From Acidimicrobiia bacterium (GTDB taxonomy: Bacteria > Actinomycetota > Acidimicrobiia > Acidimicrobiales > AC-14), in assembly GCA_023264995.1 (NCBI GenBank), contig JAHFUR010000027.1, forward strand, positions 1-55,882: DNA of 55,882 bases, given 5' to 3'. This document shows, one piece after another, positions 36,046 to 43,745 of the stretch. Positions within the stretch are counted from its first letter, which is position 1, and each line of letters begins with the position of its first letter. Made by a program: the position numbers and the translations under genes. Under the pieces are notes generated by a model. The model did no database searches. It was not told the DNA's origin and saw only the letters and a list, made by a program, of their open reading frames with translations.

Positions 36046-37026
36046 ATGCGAGGGAAGGACCGGAGGGCGGCGGTGGCGGCCCTGCTGGCGGCGGCCTCGG
36101 TGCTGTCCGCCTGTTCGGGCGGGGCCGGGAGCACCGCTCGGGCGGTCGCGCCCAAGGCCGGCGCCACCTTCGAGTTCGGCGTCATCGGCGACTACCCCTA
36201 CGGGGCTGACCAGTTCGCCAAGTTCGACCGCCTTGTCGACATGGTCAACCAGGAGAAGCCGGCGCTCCTCCTCCATGTGGGCGACGTCGGCGGCAAGCCC
36301 TGCACTGACGCCGACCTGACCACCAGCCTGGCCACGCTCCACCGCTTCACCATGCCGGTGGTGTACACGCCGGGCGACAACGAGTGGACCGACTGCTCCA
36401 CCGCCGGCGCCGACCCCCTCCAGCGCCTGGCCCGGGTGCGCCAGCTGTTCTTCCCGTCCGACCAGTCCCTGGGCGGGCGGACGCTCACCCTCGCCCGCCA
36501 GAGCACGGAGTACCCGGAGAACACCCGGTTCGCGTTCGGTGGAGTGACGTTCGTCGGGCTCCATTGGGTCGGGAGCGGGAACGGCACCGGCCGCACCCCC
36601 GAGGGCGACGCCGAGGCCGCGGCCCGGTCGGCGGCCGGCCTGGCCTGGGCCCGCGCCGGCTTCGAAGCGGCCAAGGCCGACGGGAGCAAGGGCATCGTGG
36701 TGTTCTTCCAGGCCGACCCCAACTTCGACCTGTACCGACTGGGCCTTCACAACGCCCACACCGAGCTGCTGCGCACCTTCGAGCGTGAGGCCATCGCCTA
36801 CCGGCGCCCCGTCCTGTTGGTCCACGGCGACACCCACATCTTCCGGGTCGATCAGCCCCTGATCGGGTCCAGTGACACACCGCTCCCCAACGTCACCCGG
36901 CTCGAGAACTTCGGGAGCCCCAATGTCCATTGGAGCCGGGTCACCGTCGACCCAAGTGGTCCCCAGCTCTTCACCTTCAGTCCGGCGATCGTCGAGGGGA
37001 ACGCCTTGGAGAACACACCACGATGA
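36046..37026 (+). CDS. Calcineurin-like metallophosphoesterase lipoprotein
   Basis: A 326-residue exported lipoprotein. The signal sequence ends in LSAC near residue 23. The metallophosphoesterase motifs follow: FGVIGDYPYG (D-x-x first site), LLHVGDVGG, YTPGDNEWTD (GDNE), and the C-terminal LVHGDTHIFR (GDTH). The second H motif appears as FFQADPNF rather than the usual H, so metal geometry may differ. The substrate is unknown. It overlaps the next gene by ATGA, giving a three-gene operon to 39088. Confidence 0.87.
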   Translation: MRGKDRRAAVAALLAAASVLSACSGGAGSTARAVAPKAGATFEFGVIGDYPYGADQFAKFDRLVDMVNQEKPALLLHVGDVGGKPCTDADLTTSLATLHRFTMPVVYTPGDNEWTDCSTAGADPLQRLARVRQLFFPSDQSLGGRTLTLARQSTEYPENTRFAFGGVTFVGLHWVGSGNGTGRTPEGDAEAAARSAAGLAWARAGFEAAKADGSKGIVVFFQADPNFDLYRLGLHNAHTELLRTFEREAIAYRRPVLLVHGDTHIFRVDQPLIGSSDTPLPNVTRLENFGSPNVHWSRVTVDPSGPQLFTFSPAIVEGNALENTPR

Positions 37027-37841
37027 GGGTCGACGTTGCCGAGGGGGTAGCTCTCGACGTCGACGTCTGGGCCGGCGGCGGCCGGGTACCGGTGCTGCTC
37101 GTCCACGGGCTGGCGTCGAACCGCCGCACCTGGGATGGCGTGGCGCGGCGGTTGCACGAGCTGGGCCACCCGGTGGCCAGCGTCGACCTCCGCGGCCACG
37201 GCCTGAGTGACAAGCCGGGCGAGGGGTATGACTTCCTCACGATGGGCCGCGACCTGTTGGAAGTCATGGACGCCGTCGAGTTCGGGACGGCCGTGCTCGC
37301 CGGCCAGTCGACCGGCGGCAACCTGGTGGTCGACCTGGCGGCCCGGGCGCCGGAGCGTGCCGCCGGCGTGGCCGGCGTCGACGGAGGGGCGTTGGAGCTG
37401 GCGCGCGACTGGCCGGACTGGGAGGTGTGCAAGGTGGCCCTGGCCCCGCCCCCGCTGGCCGGCACCCGGGCGGCGGACCTCGAAGCGCGCCTGCGCGAGT
37501 GGCACCCGACGTGGTCGGACTGGGGCATCGAGGCCACCATGGCCAACTTCGAGCGGCTCCCCGACGGCACGGTCCGGCCCTGGCTCACCCTCGACCGCCA
37601 CCTTCGGATCCTGCGCGCCCTGTGGGAGCACCACCCGGCGGATGTCATCCCGAAGCTCGATGCCGCCGTACTCCTAGTGATGGCCGACACGGGTGACGCA
37701 TGGGCCGAGCAGAAACGGGCGTCGGGTGCCGCGCTGGCCGGGGAGGCCCACGTGCGGGTCGAGTGGTTCTCGCCGGGCGACCACGACCTCCACGTGCAGT
37801 TCCCCCGCGAGCTGGCCGACCTGCTGGACCGGACGTTCTAG
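37023..37841 (+). CDS. Alpha/beta hydrolase
   Basis: A 272-residue soluble hydrolase. LLVHGLASNRRTW (oxyanion), SVDLRGHGLSDKP, the nucleophile elbow GQSTGG near residue 97, LLVMADTGD (acid region) and GDHDLHVQFP (catalytic His) are in family order. The substrate is not predictable from sequence. It is coupled to the metallophosphatase upstream (ATGA) and its last base touches the GTG of the next gene. Confidence 0.85.
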   Translation: MRVDVAEGVALDVDVWAGGGRVPVLLVHGLASNRRTWDGVARRLHELGHPVASVDLRGHGLSDKPGEGYDFLTMGRDLLEVMDAVEFGTAVLAGQSTGGNLVVDLAARAPERAAGVAGVDGGALELARDWPDWEVCKVALAPPPLAGTRAADLEARLREWHPTWSDWGIEATMANFERLPDGTVRPWLTLDRHLRILRALWEHHPADVIPKLDAAVLLVMADTGDAWAEQKRASGAALAGEAHVRVEWFSPGDHDLHVQFPRELADLLDRTF

Positions 37842-39088
37842 TGGCGCGCCTGCTGGTCATCATGGGCTCGGGCGAGACCAGCCCGACCATGAGCAAGGTC
37901 CACCGCCAGCTTCTGGCCCGGGCCGGGCCGGGGCCGGCGGTCATGCTCGACACGCCCTTTGGGTTCCAGGAGAACGCCGACGACATCACGGCCAAGGCGC
38001 AGGCCTACTTCAAGGAGAGCGTGCAGCGGGAGATCGGGCTGACGTCGTTCCGGTCGGCCCTGGAAGCCGACGCCGACCCGCTGGCCCACGAGACCATGCT
38101 GGCCCGGCTGCGGGAGGCGTCGTACGTCTTCGCCGGCCCCGGGAGCCCGTCGTACGCGGTGGCCCAGTGGGCGGCCAGCCAGGTGCCGGCGATCCTTCGG
38201 CAGAAGCTCCGCACGGGTGGCTGCGTCACCTTCGCCAGCGCCGCCGCCTGCACCCTCGGCCCCGTGGCCCTCCCGGTCTATGAGATCTACAAGGCGGGCG
38301 AGGCGGTCCACTGGCTGGACGGGCTGGACCTGACCGGTGACGTCGGCCTGCCAGCGGTGATCGTGCCCCATTTCAACAACGCCGAGGGCGGCAACCACGA
38401 CACCCGCTTCTGCTACATGGGTGAGCGCCGGCTGGCGGTGCTCGAAGGCATGCTCCCCGATGAGGTGTTCATCCTCGGCGTCGACGAGCACACCGGGTGC
38501 ATCCTCGACCTCGACGCGGGCACGGCCACCGTCGCCGGGCTCGGCGTGGTGACCGTCCGGCGCGACGGCCGGATGGCGCCGGTTGCCTCCGGGACGACGA
38601 TGCCGATCGCCGAGCTGGCGGCGCTCGCCACCGGCGGCGGCTCGGCCCTGCCGTCCATCTTGTCGCCGGTCGCGTCGCTTGCCATGGCGATGGTGTGCGC
38701 CGACCCGTTGGTCGCCGACATCGACCGCTTCGAGCAGGGCTTCGACGCGGCGCTGGTCGCCGGCGACGCCCCTGTCGCGGTGAAGGTGGCCCTGGAGCTC
38801 GAGTCCCTGCTCCACGACTGGTCGCGGGACACCACGGAGTCGGACCTGCTCGACCGCGGCCGGGCCGCGGTGCGGTCGATGATCGTGCGCCTGGGTGAGG
38901 CGGCCGAGGCCGGGGTGCGCGACCCTCGCCTCCTCGTCGGCCCGTTCGTCGAGGCGCTGCTCGACGCCCGCCGGCAGGCCCGGGCCGACAACCGGTGGGC
39001 CGACGCCGACGTCCTACGGGACCGCCTGCTCGCCGCCGGCGTCGAAGTGCGTGACACCGCTGGCGGTACCGAGTGGCAGCTACGATGA
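37841..39088 (+). CDS. S51/cyanophycinase-like protein fused to a CysRS-type C-terminal domain
   Basis: A 415-residue protein. The first 220 residues form a type 1 glutamine amidotransferase-like / peptidase S51 fold: LLVIMGSGETSPTM, PFGFQENADDI, YVFAGPGSPSYAVAQW and the nucleophile segment TFASAAACTLG with Ser in the S-A-x-A position. The final 65 residues (LLVGPFVEALLDARRQARAD ... WADADVLRDRLLAAGVEVRD) closely resemble the C-terminal helical domain of cysteinyl-tRNA synthetase. No aminoacylation domain is present. Activity is unknown. It ends 17 bp before tRNA-Glu. Confidence 0.8.
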   Translation: MARLLVIMGSGETSPTMSKVHRQLLARAGPGPAVMLDTPFGFQENADDITAKAQAYFKESVQREIGLTSFRSALEADADPLAHETMLARLREASYVFAGPGSPSYAVAQWAASQVPAILRQKLRTGGCVTFASAAACTLGPVALPVYEIYKAGEAVHWLDGLDLTGDVGLPAVIVPHFNNAEGGNHDTRFCYMGERRLAVLEGMLPDEVFILGVDEHTGCILDLDAGTATVAGLGVVTVRRDGRMAPVASGTTMPIAELAALATGGGSALPSILSPVASLAMAMVCADPLVADIDRFEQGFDAALVAGDAPVAVKVALELESLLHDWSRDTTESDLLDRGRAAVRSMIVRLGEAAEAGVRDPRLLVGPFVEALLDARRQARADNRWADADVLRDRLLAAGVEVRDTAGGTEWQLR

Positions 39089-39105
39089 GGTGCCCTCAGG
39101 GCTCG

Positions 39106-39178
39106 GCCCCCATCGTCTAGCGGCCCAGGACACCGCTCTTTCAAGGCGGCAGCACGGGTTCGAATCCCGTTGGGGGCG
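39106..39178 (+). tRNA. tRNA-Glu (anticodon UUC)
   Basis: A 73-nt tRNA without encoded CCA. The acceptor GCCCCCA pairs with TGGGGGC. The anticodon arm CCGCT-CTTTCAA-GGCGG gives anticodon TTC, and the T arm is CGGGTTCGAATCCCG. An integrase gene starts about 100 bp downstream, so it is the likely integration site. Confidence 0.94.
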
Positions 39179-39187
39179 CCGGTATAA

Positions 39188-39216
39188 CCGCAGGTCAGAG
39201 GGCATCTGGCCTGCGG
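39188..39216 (+). terminator. tRNA-Glu terminator-like hairpin
   Basis: The stem CCGCAGGTCAGA pairs with TCTGGCCTGCGG (12 bp, one T-G pair) around a GGGCA loop, 9 nt after the tRNA. There is no T-run. Confidence 0.6.
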
Positions 39217-39247
39217 TGCTTGCGTTGGAGACGGCACTTTGCCAATC

Positions 39248-39274
39248 TTTTGCCAATCCTTGTGTTGGCGAAAG
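39248..39274. promoter_or_regulatory. Inverted repeat upstream of the integrase
   Basis: TTTTGCCAA and TTGGCGAAA form an inverted repeat, and TTTGCCAATC is also present as a direct repeat just upstream. It lies 8 bp before the integrase start. It could be an operator or an arm-type recombinase site. Confidence 0.4.
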
Positions 39275-39281
39275 GGGTCGC

Positions 39282-40484
39282 GTGACCGGATTTATGCGGC
39301 AGCGGGGCAGCTCCTGGGAGCTGCGGGTCTACGCCGGTCGCGACGTCGTGACCGGCCGCAAGCGCTGGGTCACCAAGACCGTCCGGGGCGGCAAGCGGGA
39401 GGCCCAGCGGGCGCTCGCGGCCATGGTGGCGGAGAACGACCGGGGGGAGCACAGCCACACCAACGCCACCGTCGGCGAGCTTCTGGAGGAGTGGTTCGCG
39501 CTGGCCGGGCCGGGCTGCTCACCCAAGGGCGCCCGGGAGACGCGGGGCGTGATGGACCGCAACCTGCTCCCGTTCCTCGGCAACGTGCCGCTGTCCAAGC
39601 TCGGCGCGGCCGACATCGACCGCTTCTACCGCCGTCTCCGGGAGAAGGGCGGGCGAGCCGGCCGACCTTTGGCCCCGGCCACCATCCGGCGGGCCCACGG
39701 CATCCTCCACCGGGCCCTCGTCCAGGGCGTGAAGTGGGGATGGCTGAGCGCCAACCCGGCGTCATCGGCGACGCCACCCCGTATCCCGATACCCGACATC
39801 AACCCGCCGGCGCCCCACGAGCTGGCCCGGCTGTTCGCGCTGGCCACCGAGGCCGACGTCGACCTCGCCGACTACATCCTGCTGGCCGCCGCCACCGGGG
39901 CTCGCCGCAGCGAGCTGATCGCGCTGCGGTGGCCCGACCTCGACCTGGCCAAGGCATCAGTGTGGATCTCGCGGGGCATCGTGCTCGGCGACGACGGCCT
40001 GGTGGAGAAGGACACCAAGACCCACGCCGCCCGCCGGGTGTCCCTCGACCGGACCACGGTGGCGGCCATGACCGCCCACCGGGCCCGGGCCGTCGAGCGC
40101 GCCCGGCTGTGCGAGCACGCGCTCGACCGCCGGGCCTTCGTGTTCAGCAGCGAGATCGACGGCTCCGAGTGCTGGTACCCCGACTCGGTCAGCCGGGCCT
40201 TCGCCCGGATGTGCCGCAAGGCCGGGATCAAGGGTGTGCGCATGCACGACCTCCGCCATTACGTGGCTACCAGGCTGCTGTCCGAGGGTGTGGACGTCCG
40301 CACCGTCGCCGGCCGTCTCGGCCACCGCAACGCGGCCACCACGCTGAACGTGTACTCGCACTTCCTCCCCGAGTCCGACCGCGAGGCCGCCAACGTCCTC
40401 GGCCGCATCTTCGACGAAGCGCTCCTGGAGGTGACCGAGGTTCCGCCGGCCGAGGAGGAGGACGACGAGGAGGAGACGGCTTGA
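39282..40484 (+). CDS. Tyrosine recombinase / phage-type integrase
   Basis: A 400-residue site-specific recombinase next to tRNA-Glu. The N-terminal AP2-like arm-binding region is RQRGSSWELRVYAGRDVVTG. The SAM-like core-binding domain contains LSKLGAADIDRFYRRL. The catalytic domain has Arg in GARRSELIALRW, a Lys in KDTKTHAARRVS, His-x-x-Arg in HDLRHYVAT, His in GRLGHRNAATT and Tyr in NVYSHF. GTG 39282 has AAAGGGG upstream; ATG 39294 is an alternative. It ends in an acidic tail (EEEDDEEE). It is the integrase of an integrative mobilizable element. Confidence 0.95.
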   Translation: MTGFMRQRGSSWELRVYAGRDVVTGRKRWVTKTVRGGKREAQRALAAMVAENDRGEHSHTNATVGELLEEWFALAGPGCSPKGARETRGVMDRNLLPFLGNVPLSKLGAADIDRFYRRLREKGGRAGRPLAPATIRRAHGILHRALVQGVKWGWLSANPASSATPPRIPIPDINPPAPHELARLFALATEADVDLADYILLAAATGARRSELIALRWPDLDLAKASVWISRGIVLGDDGLVEKDTKTHAARRVSLDRTTVAAMTAHRARAVERARLCEHALDRRAFVFSSEIDGSECWYPDSVSRAFARMCRKAGIKGVRMHDLRHYVATRLLSEGVDVRTVAGRLGHRNAATTLNVYSHFLPESDREAANVLGRIFDEALLEVTEVPPAEEEDDEEETA

Positions 40485-40536
40485 CGCCTTGACGCTTGAC
40501 GCAGTGACGCAGTGACGCAGTGACGCAGTGACGCAG
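40481..40536 (+). repeat. Tandem octamer repeat (iteron-like)
   Basis: Five exact head-to-tail copies of TGACGCAG occupy 40497-40536. They are preceded by two shorter TTGACGC units, the first overlapping the integrase stop. The array lies between the integrase and the next element gene. Confidence 0.85.
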
Positions 40537-40541
40537 AGGGC

Positions 40542-41060
40542 ATGGCCGACGCCGAGGCTGCGCTCTCCGAGGGGTTCCATGAGCACCTGGGCCGGATGCT
40601 CGCTCGTCACGGGCAGCTTCTCGACAAGGTCGACCGGAGGGAGGCGCGACAGCTCGGAAGGCGCGCCGCCGAAGCCGCGCTGGCTCCATTGCTGTGGGCT
40701 GAGGCGGTTGGCGATCGGTGGGACACGACCGAGACCGCCGAGTTCCTTGGCGTCACCCGCCAGGCCTTCCACGAGAGGGTGAAACGGGCACGCTGCTCGG
40801 CCTCCCAGGGCGGGGCGTGACCTGGTTCCCCATTTGGCAGTTCGATCTGGCCGCCCGCCGAGCGCTCCCGGTCGTGGCCACACTGCTCCAGGTGTTTCGC
40901 GACATGGACCGTCCGCCCGAGCCAGTCGAGATCGCATCGTGGGCACAGCTGCCGCAGCAGGAGTTCAACGACGTCGCCCCCGCAGACTGGGTGGCCGAAG
41001 GTCGACCCGACGAGGCAGTCCTTGCCAGTGCCCGGCGCAGCGCGCCTCGCTACTTGAAGC
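40542..41060 (+). pseudogene. Frameshifted HTH/MbcA-like antitoxin gene
   Basis: The first frame (ATG 40542) encodes a helical N-terminus and an HTH-like DTTETAEFLGVTRQAFHERV, then runs into a stop at 40820. From about 40790 the neighbouring register continues the protein: TLLGLPGRGVTWFPIWQFD, VVATLLQVFRDMDRPPEPVE and PADWVAEGRPDEAVLASARR. The joined sequence resembles Xre/MbcA/ParS-type antitoxins with a toxin-binding C-terminus. A single-base change near the AAACGGGCA stretch accounts for the break. The end is uncertain. No RES-type toxin partner is visible beside it. Confidence 0.55.
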
Positions 41061-41116
41061 GGCGTCCCTCCGCTCGGTCGGCGGCAGCCGGTCGAAGGAG
41101 TGGACGCGATCGGGCT

Positions 41117-41410
41117 TCAGCCTCTGTTCCGAGGAAGGGACTCAATGGCGAGGCACCGAATGACGGGATCGACCTCACTGACCCAGTAGTACGCGACTAC
41201 CGCCACCCAGGTGTTACCTGCACCTGGTATCTCGGCGAACCAGCCGGACCAGCCCGGCGCGTCCAGCGCCGGCTCGCGTTCGGCTCCACGGAAGGGGTCA
41301 GAACCGAGGCCGCGAACCCATCCATTGACCGGCTTGCGCCATTCGCTGGGCGGTTGGGTGGCGATCCAGTCCGCGATGCACGGGCCGAAGCCACGGAGGT
41401 CCCACTCCAC
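41117..41410 (-). CDS. Hypothetical protein, possible RelE/ParE-like
   Basis: About 97 residues (EWDLRGFGPCIADWIATQPP ... TWVAVVAYYWVSEVDPVIRC). The alternation of a helical first half and a beta-rich end reading VAVVAYYWV....VIRCLAIESL is reminiscent of RelE/ParE-type toxins, but I cannot confirm it. GTG 41410 is used; TTG 41416 is possible. It is the last gene of a four-gene minus-strand operon behind an XRE regulator. Confidence 0.5.
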   Translation of the reverse strand: MEWDLRGFGPCIADWIATQPPSEWRKPVNGWVRGLGSDPFRGAEREPALDAPGWSGWFAEIPGAGNTWVAVVAYYWVSEVDPVIRCLAIESLPRNRG

Positions 41411-41425
41411 GGGCAAGGCGCAGGA

Positions 41426-41608
41426 CTACTGGGCCGACTCTTCGCCGAGCAGCCGAGCGATCTCATCCATGTCGTCGCGCACACCTGGATCGGTTCGGGC
41501 GAGTTCGACGTTGCGTTCGAGCCGTTGCTTTCGCTTGGGATCGGCCTGGATCGCTCGCCAGTACCACTCGCGGCGGGCGCTTGCCGAGGTCGTGTCGGGC
41601 TCGCTCAT
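41426..41608 (-). CDS. Small helical protein, 60 aa
   Basis: A charged, probably all-helical protein (ARREWYWRAIQADPKRKQRL ... DDMDEIARLLGEES). Its ATG overlaps the stop of the upstream gene (ATGA at 41605-41608), and the next gene starts 15 nt after its stop. Size, charge and position would suit an antitoxin for the following protein. No DNA-binding motif was recognised. Confidence 0.55.
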   Translation of the reverse strand: MSEPDTTSASARREWYWRAIQADPKRKQRLERNVELARTDPGVRDDMDEIARLLGEESAQ

Positions 41609-41913
41609 CGCTCTGCACCCGCCGGAAGGTCGGTCGGCCATAGCGCTGTGAGGATGTCGACCGTCGGGTCGAGGGGCACACGGAACACCGTCGCCCCGTC
41701 GATCCCGTGCTCACGTAGCCAGGCGACGACGTCGAGCGGGACGTCAGCGTCAATCAGAACTCGCTCGTCCTTCTGCCCGACGAAGCGTCCCCGGTAGGGG
41801 CGCAAGACGTCGGCCCCGGCCTTGCGGCGCGCCTCGACCTCCGGACGAACTTTCGGCTCGGGCAGGCGGATCACCTGGCGCATCGAACCAGTATGCACCC
41901 CGTCCGCGGTCAC
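41605..41913 (-). CDS. Hypothetical protein, 102 aa
   Basis: A small mixed protein (MRQVIRLPEPKVRPEVEARR, RGRFVGQKDERVLIDADVPL, DVVAWLREHGIDGATVFRVP). GTG 41913 overlaps the stop of the XRE gene (GTGA); ATG 41883 is an alternative. I recognise no family. Translational coupling on both sides shows it belongs to the operon. Confidence 0.55.
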   Translation of the reverse strand: MTADGVHTGSMRQVIRLPEPKVRPEVEARRKAGADVLRPYRGRFVGQKDERVLIDADVPLDVVAWLREHGIDGATVFRVPLDPTVDILTALWPTDLPAGAER

Positions 41914-42827
41914 GTCTCCGACCCGTCGTCGCGCGCCGACTGTCGGCGGGACCGGCTCCGTCGGGCGAGCCGTTCCTGCAGGAGCTCTTCGGCACGGTCG
42001 TACACCGACGCCAGCCGCTCGACGATCTCGGGGTCGTCGAGGTCGATGGCGGCCTCGATCGCCTCGGGTGAGGGAATCCGGCTCCGCAGCAGCGTGTACC
42101 GGCCGACGTCGGCCGGGTCGGAGGTCTGCAGCACCTTGGCGAACACGGCCTCGCCGATGAGGGAGTGCGAGATCGCCCGGTAGACCTTCCGGGGGTGGGA
42201 GGCGTAGTGGGAGCGCTGGGACAGGTCGTCGAAGCGGGCGACCACCCTCCGGAGGTCGCCCATCAGCCGTTCGATCTCAGACGTCTCCTCCTCCACCAGC
42301 TCGAACAGCGCCTCCTCCCGGCTGCGTTGGAAGTGCTCCCAGCTCAGCTCCGCCGGGAAGCTGCCGGCCTCGGCCAGCATTTCGCCCGAGGACTCGGGGT
42401 CGGCCTTCCGCAGCTCCCGCATCCGCTCCTTGATGTCATCGAGCTGGTCGTCGCGACCCAGGAGCAGGGTGGCGAGCCGCTGGAGGGACCGCCCGGCCGC
42501 GGCCAATTGGTAGTCCGCAGCGCCGGGTGGCGGGAGCAGGAACCACACGACGGGCAGGTCGAAGGTGAGGGAAAAGGCCACCAGTTCCTGGGCGTCGAAG
42601 AACCGCTTGCGCTCGCCGTCGAGGGACCGCTCGATCCCCGAGATCGAGGCCTTGGGCAGGACCTGGCCGATGTAGGGGGCGAGGCGATGCGCCGTCTCCT
42701 CCTGGGTCCAGCCCCGCAGCTCACGGGCGGCCCGGAAGTTGTAGGCCACCACTTGGTTGGCGTCCAGCACCTTGGGCGGTGCCGGCGGCTCTTCGATCGG
42801 TGTCGCCTTCTTCGTTCGTCTGGCCAT
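41910..42827 (-). CDS. XRE-type regulator with large C-terminal domain
   Basis: A 305-residue protein. The HTH is at about residues 24-70 (AARELRGWTQEETAHRLAPY, LPKASISGIERS). It is followed by LVAFSLTFDLPVVWFLLPP and a long helical, acidic C-terminal region. ATG 42827 is chosen because the longer start at 42845 lies inside the palindrome CATGTAC...GTACATG. It is divergent from the excisionase-like gene and probably represses that promoter, acting as the element's control gene. The C-terminal half might sense a protein or peptide; this is inference. Confidence 0.8.
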   Translation of the reverse strand: MARRTKKATPIEEPPAPPKVLDANQVVAYNFRAARELRGWTQEETAHRLAPYIGQVLPKASISGIERSLDGERKRFFDAQELVAFSLTFDLPVVWFLLPPPGAADYQLAAAGRSLQRLATLLLGRDDQLDDIKERMRELRKADPESSGEMLAEAGSFPAELSWEHFQRSREEALFELVEEETSEIERLMGDLRRVVARFDDLSQRSHYASHPRKVYRAISHSLIGEAVFAKVLQTSDPADVGRYTLLRSRIPSPEAIEAAIDLDDPEIVERLASVYDRAEELLQERLARRSRSRRQSARDDGSET

Positions 42828-42842
42828 GCCGATCATCCTAGC

Positions 42843-42859
42843 CATGTACCCAGTACATG
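42843..42859. promoter_or_regulatory. Operator palindrome between XRE and excisionase genes
   Basis: A perfect CATGTAC-CCA-GTACATG inverted repeat lies between the divergent genes. A TATACT -10 box for the plus strand stands at 42870-42875, so the palindrome would cover its -35 position. This fits repression of the excisionase/transfer genes by the XRE protein. Confidence 0.6.
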
Positions 42860-42922
42860 GGCATGGGTGTATACTCAGCCGCTGCTCTCATCCGTCGCTC
42901 CGTTGATTGGGTGGAGGTCCCC

Positions 42923-43111
42923 ATGCCCGACGATGAACGCCTGGTCGTTTCGGTCCCCGAGGCCGCCAGGCTGCTCGGCATCTCCCGCACGCACGCCTAC
43001 GAGCTGATCGCCCGCGGCGAGCTGCCCTCCATCCGCCTGGGGCGGCGCATCCTCGTGCCCGTGCGACCGCTGATGCGCCTCCTCGAAGGCGCCGGCGCCT
43101 CCCCTCGCTGA
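42923..43111 (+). CDS. Excisionase-family HTH protein
   Basis: A 62-residue MerR/AlpA-like winged helix (LVVSVPEAARLLGISRTHAY, ARGELPSIRLGRRILVPVRP), the standard small excisionase domain. ATG 42923 has GGTGGAGG upstream; the frame opening at 42857 lies in the promoter. It would bend attachment-site DNA and direct the integrase towards excision, or activate transfer genes. Confidence 0.85.
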   Translation: MPDDERLVVSVPEAARLLGISRTHAYELIARGELPSIRLGRRILVPVRPLMRLLEGAGASPR

Positions 43112-43117
43112 ACCGAG

Positions 43118-43564
43118 GTGCTCGTACATCTCGGCCCCGACTGCCGGGCGCTGCGCCTGCGCCTGCGTGCCCTCGAATGGGTCGTGCTCGAAGACGTCGC
43201 CCTCGACGCCGTCCTCGATCCCGCGGGCAGAGCCGTCGCCCCCACCAGTGCCAGGCGCATTGCCGCCAACCTCGCCCTCGACCCCGGCACCGTAGCCAGG
43301 GCCCTCACGCACCTGCGCGCCCTCGGCCTGATCGAGCACAGCCGAGCCCAGGGCGCCGACGGACGCTTCGGACTCTCCGCCTACCTGCTCGCCCCGATCC
43401 CCGGCATCGAACTCGTCGAACTTGGCGCACCAACCATGGCCCGACCACGCACGGACCGACCACGAGTGGAGGAGCCACCCATGGCATCACCGTCGATGCC
43501 GACGCCCAAGACCCGCAACACCCGGCCCGCCCAGCTCGATCTCCTCGGCAACGACTCGTCCTGA
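43118..43564 (+). CDS. Winged-helix protein upstream of the relaxase
   Basis: A 148-residue protein. Residues 15-100 look like a MarR/replication-initiator-type winged helix (LRALEWVVLEDVALDAVLD, TSARRIAANLALDPGTVARALTHLRALGLIEHSR in two parts), followed by a Pro/Arg-rich tail. GTG 43118 starts 6 nt after the excisionase stop, so the two are co-transcribed. Its place immediately before the candidate oriT and relaxase suggests an accessory transfer or regulatory role, which is inference. Confidence 0.7.
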   Translation: MLVHLGPDCRALRLRLRALEWVVLEDVALDAVLDPAGRAVAPTSARRIAANLALDPGTVARALTHLRALGLIEHSRAQGADGRFGLSAYLLAPIPGIELVELGAPTMARPRTDRPRVEEPPMASPSMPTPKTRNTRPAQLDLLGNDSS

Positions 43565-43705
43565 TCACCGTCATGAACATCCTCGTCAATCCGCCCAAGG
43601 TCCACGTGCAACACGATCCCGACCTTCCTCGCCACCGCGGCAACATCGGTCGCACCCCTCAGCAGTCGAGCCCCGAATGCCCACGACCCCCGCAGCCACA
43701 GACAC

Positions 43706-43736
43706 GTGCCACCTGGGTGGCACCCAGCCCGCGGGC
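43706..43736 (+). other. Candidate origin of transfer (inverted repeats before relaxase)
   Basis: A perfect inverted repeat GTGCCACC-TG-GGTGGCAC (43706-43723) is followed 3 bp later by the palindrome GCCCGCGGGC (43727-43736), ending 9 bp before the likely relaxase start. MobF relaxases recognise hairpins next to their own gene. No nic site can be assigned. Confidence 0.4.
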
Positions 43737-43745
43737 AGCAGTCTC

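Noticed and set aside
40718-41797. Long plus-strand frame opposite the small minus-strand operon
   Set aside because: Only its first part (to about 41060) continues the broken antitoxin; the remainder is antisense to three coupled minus-strand genes.
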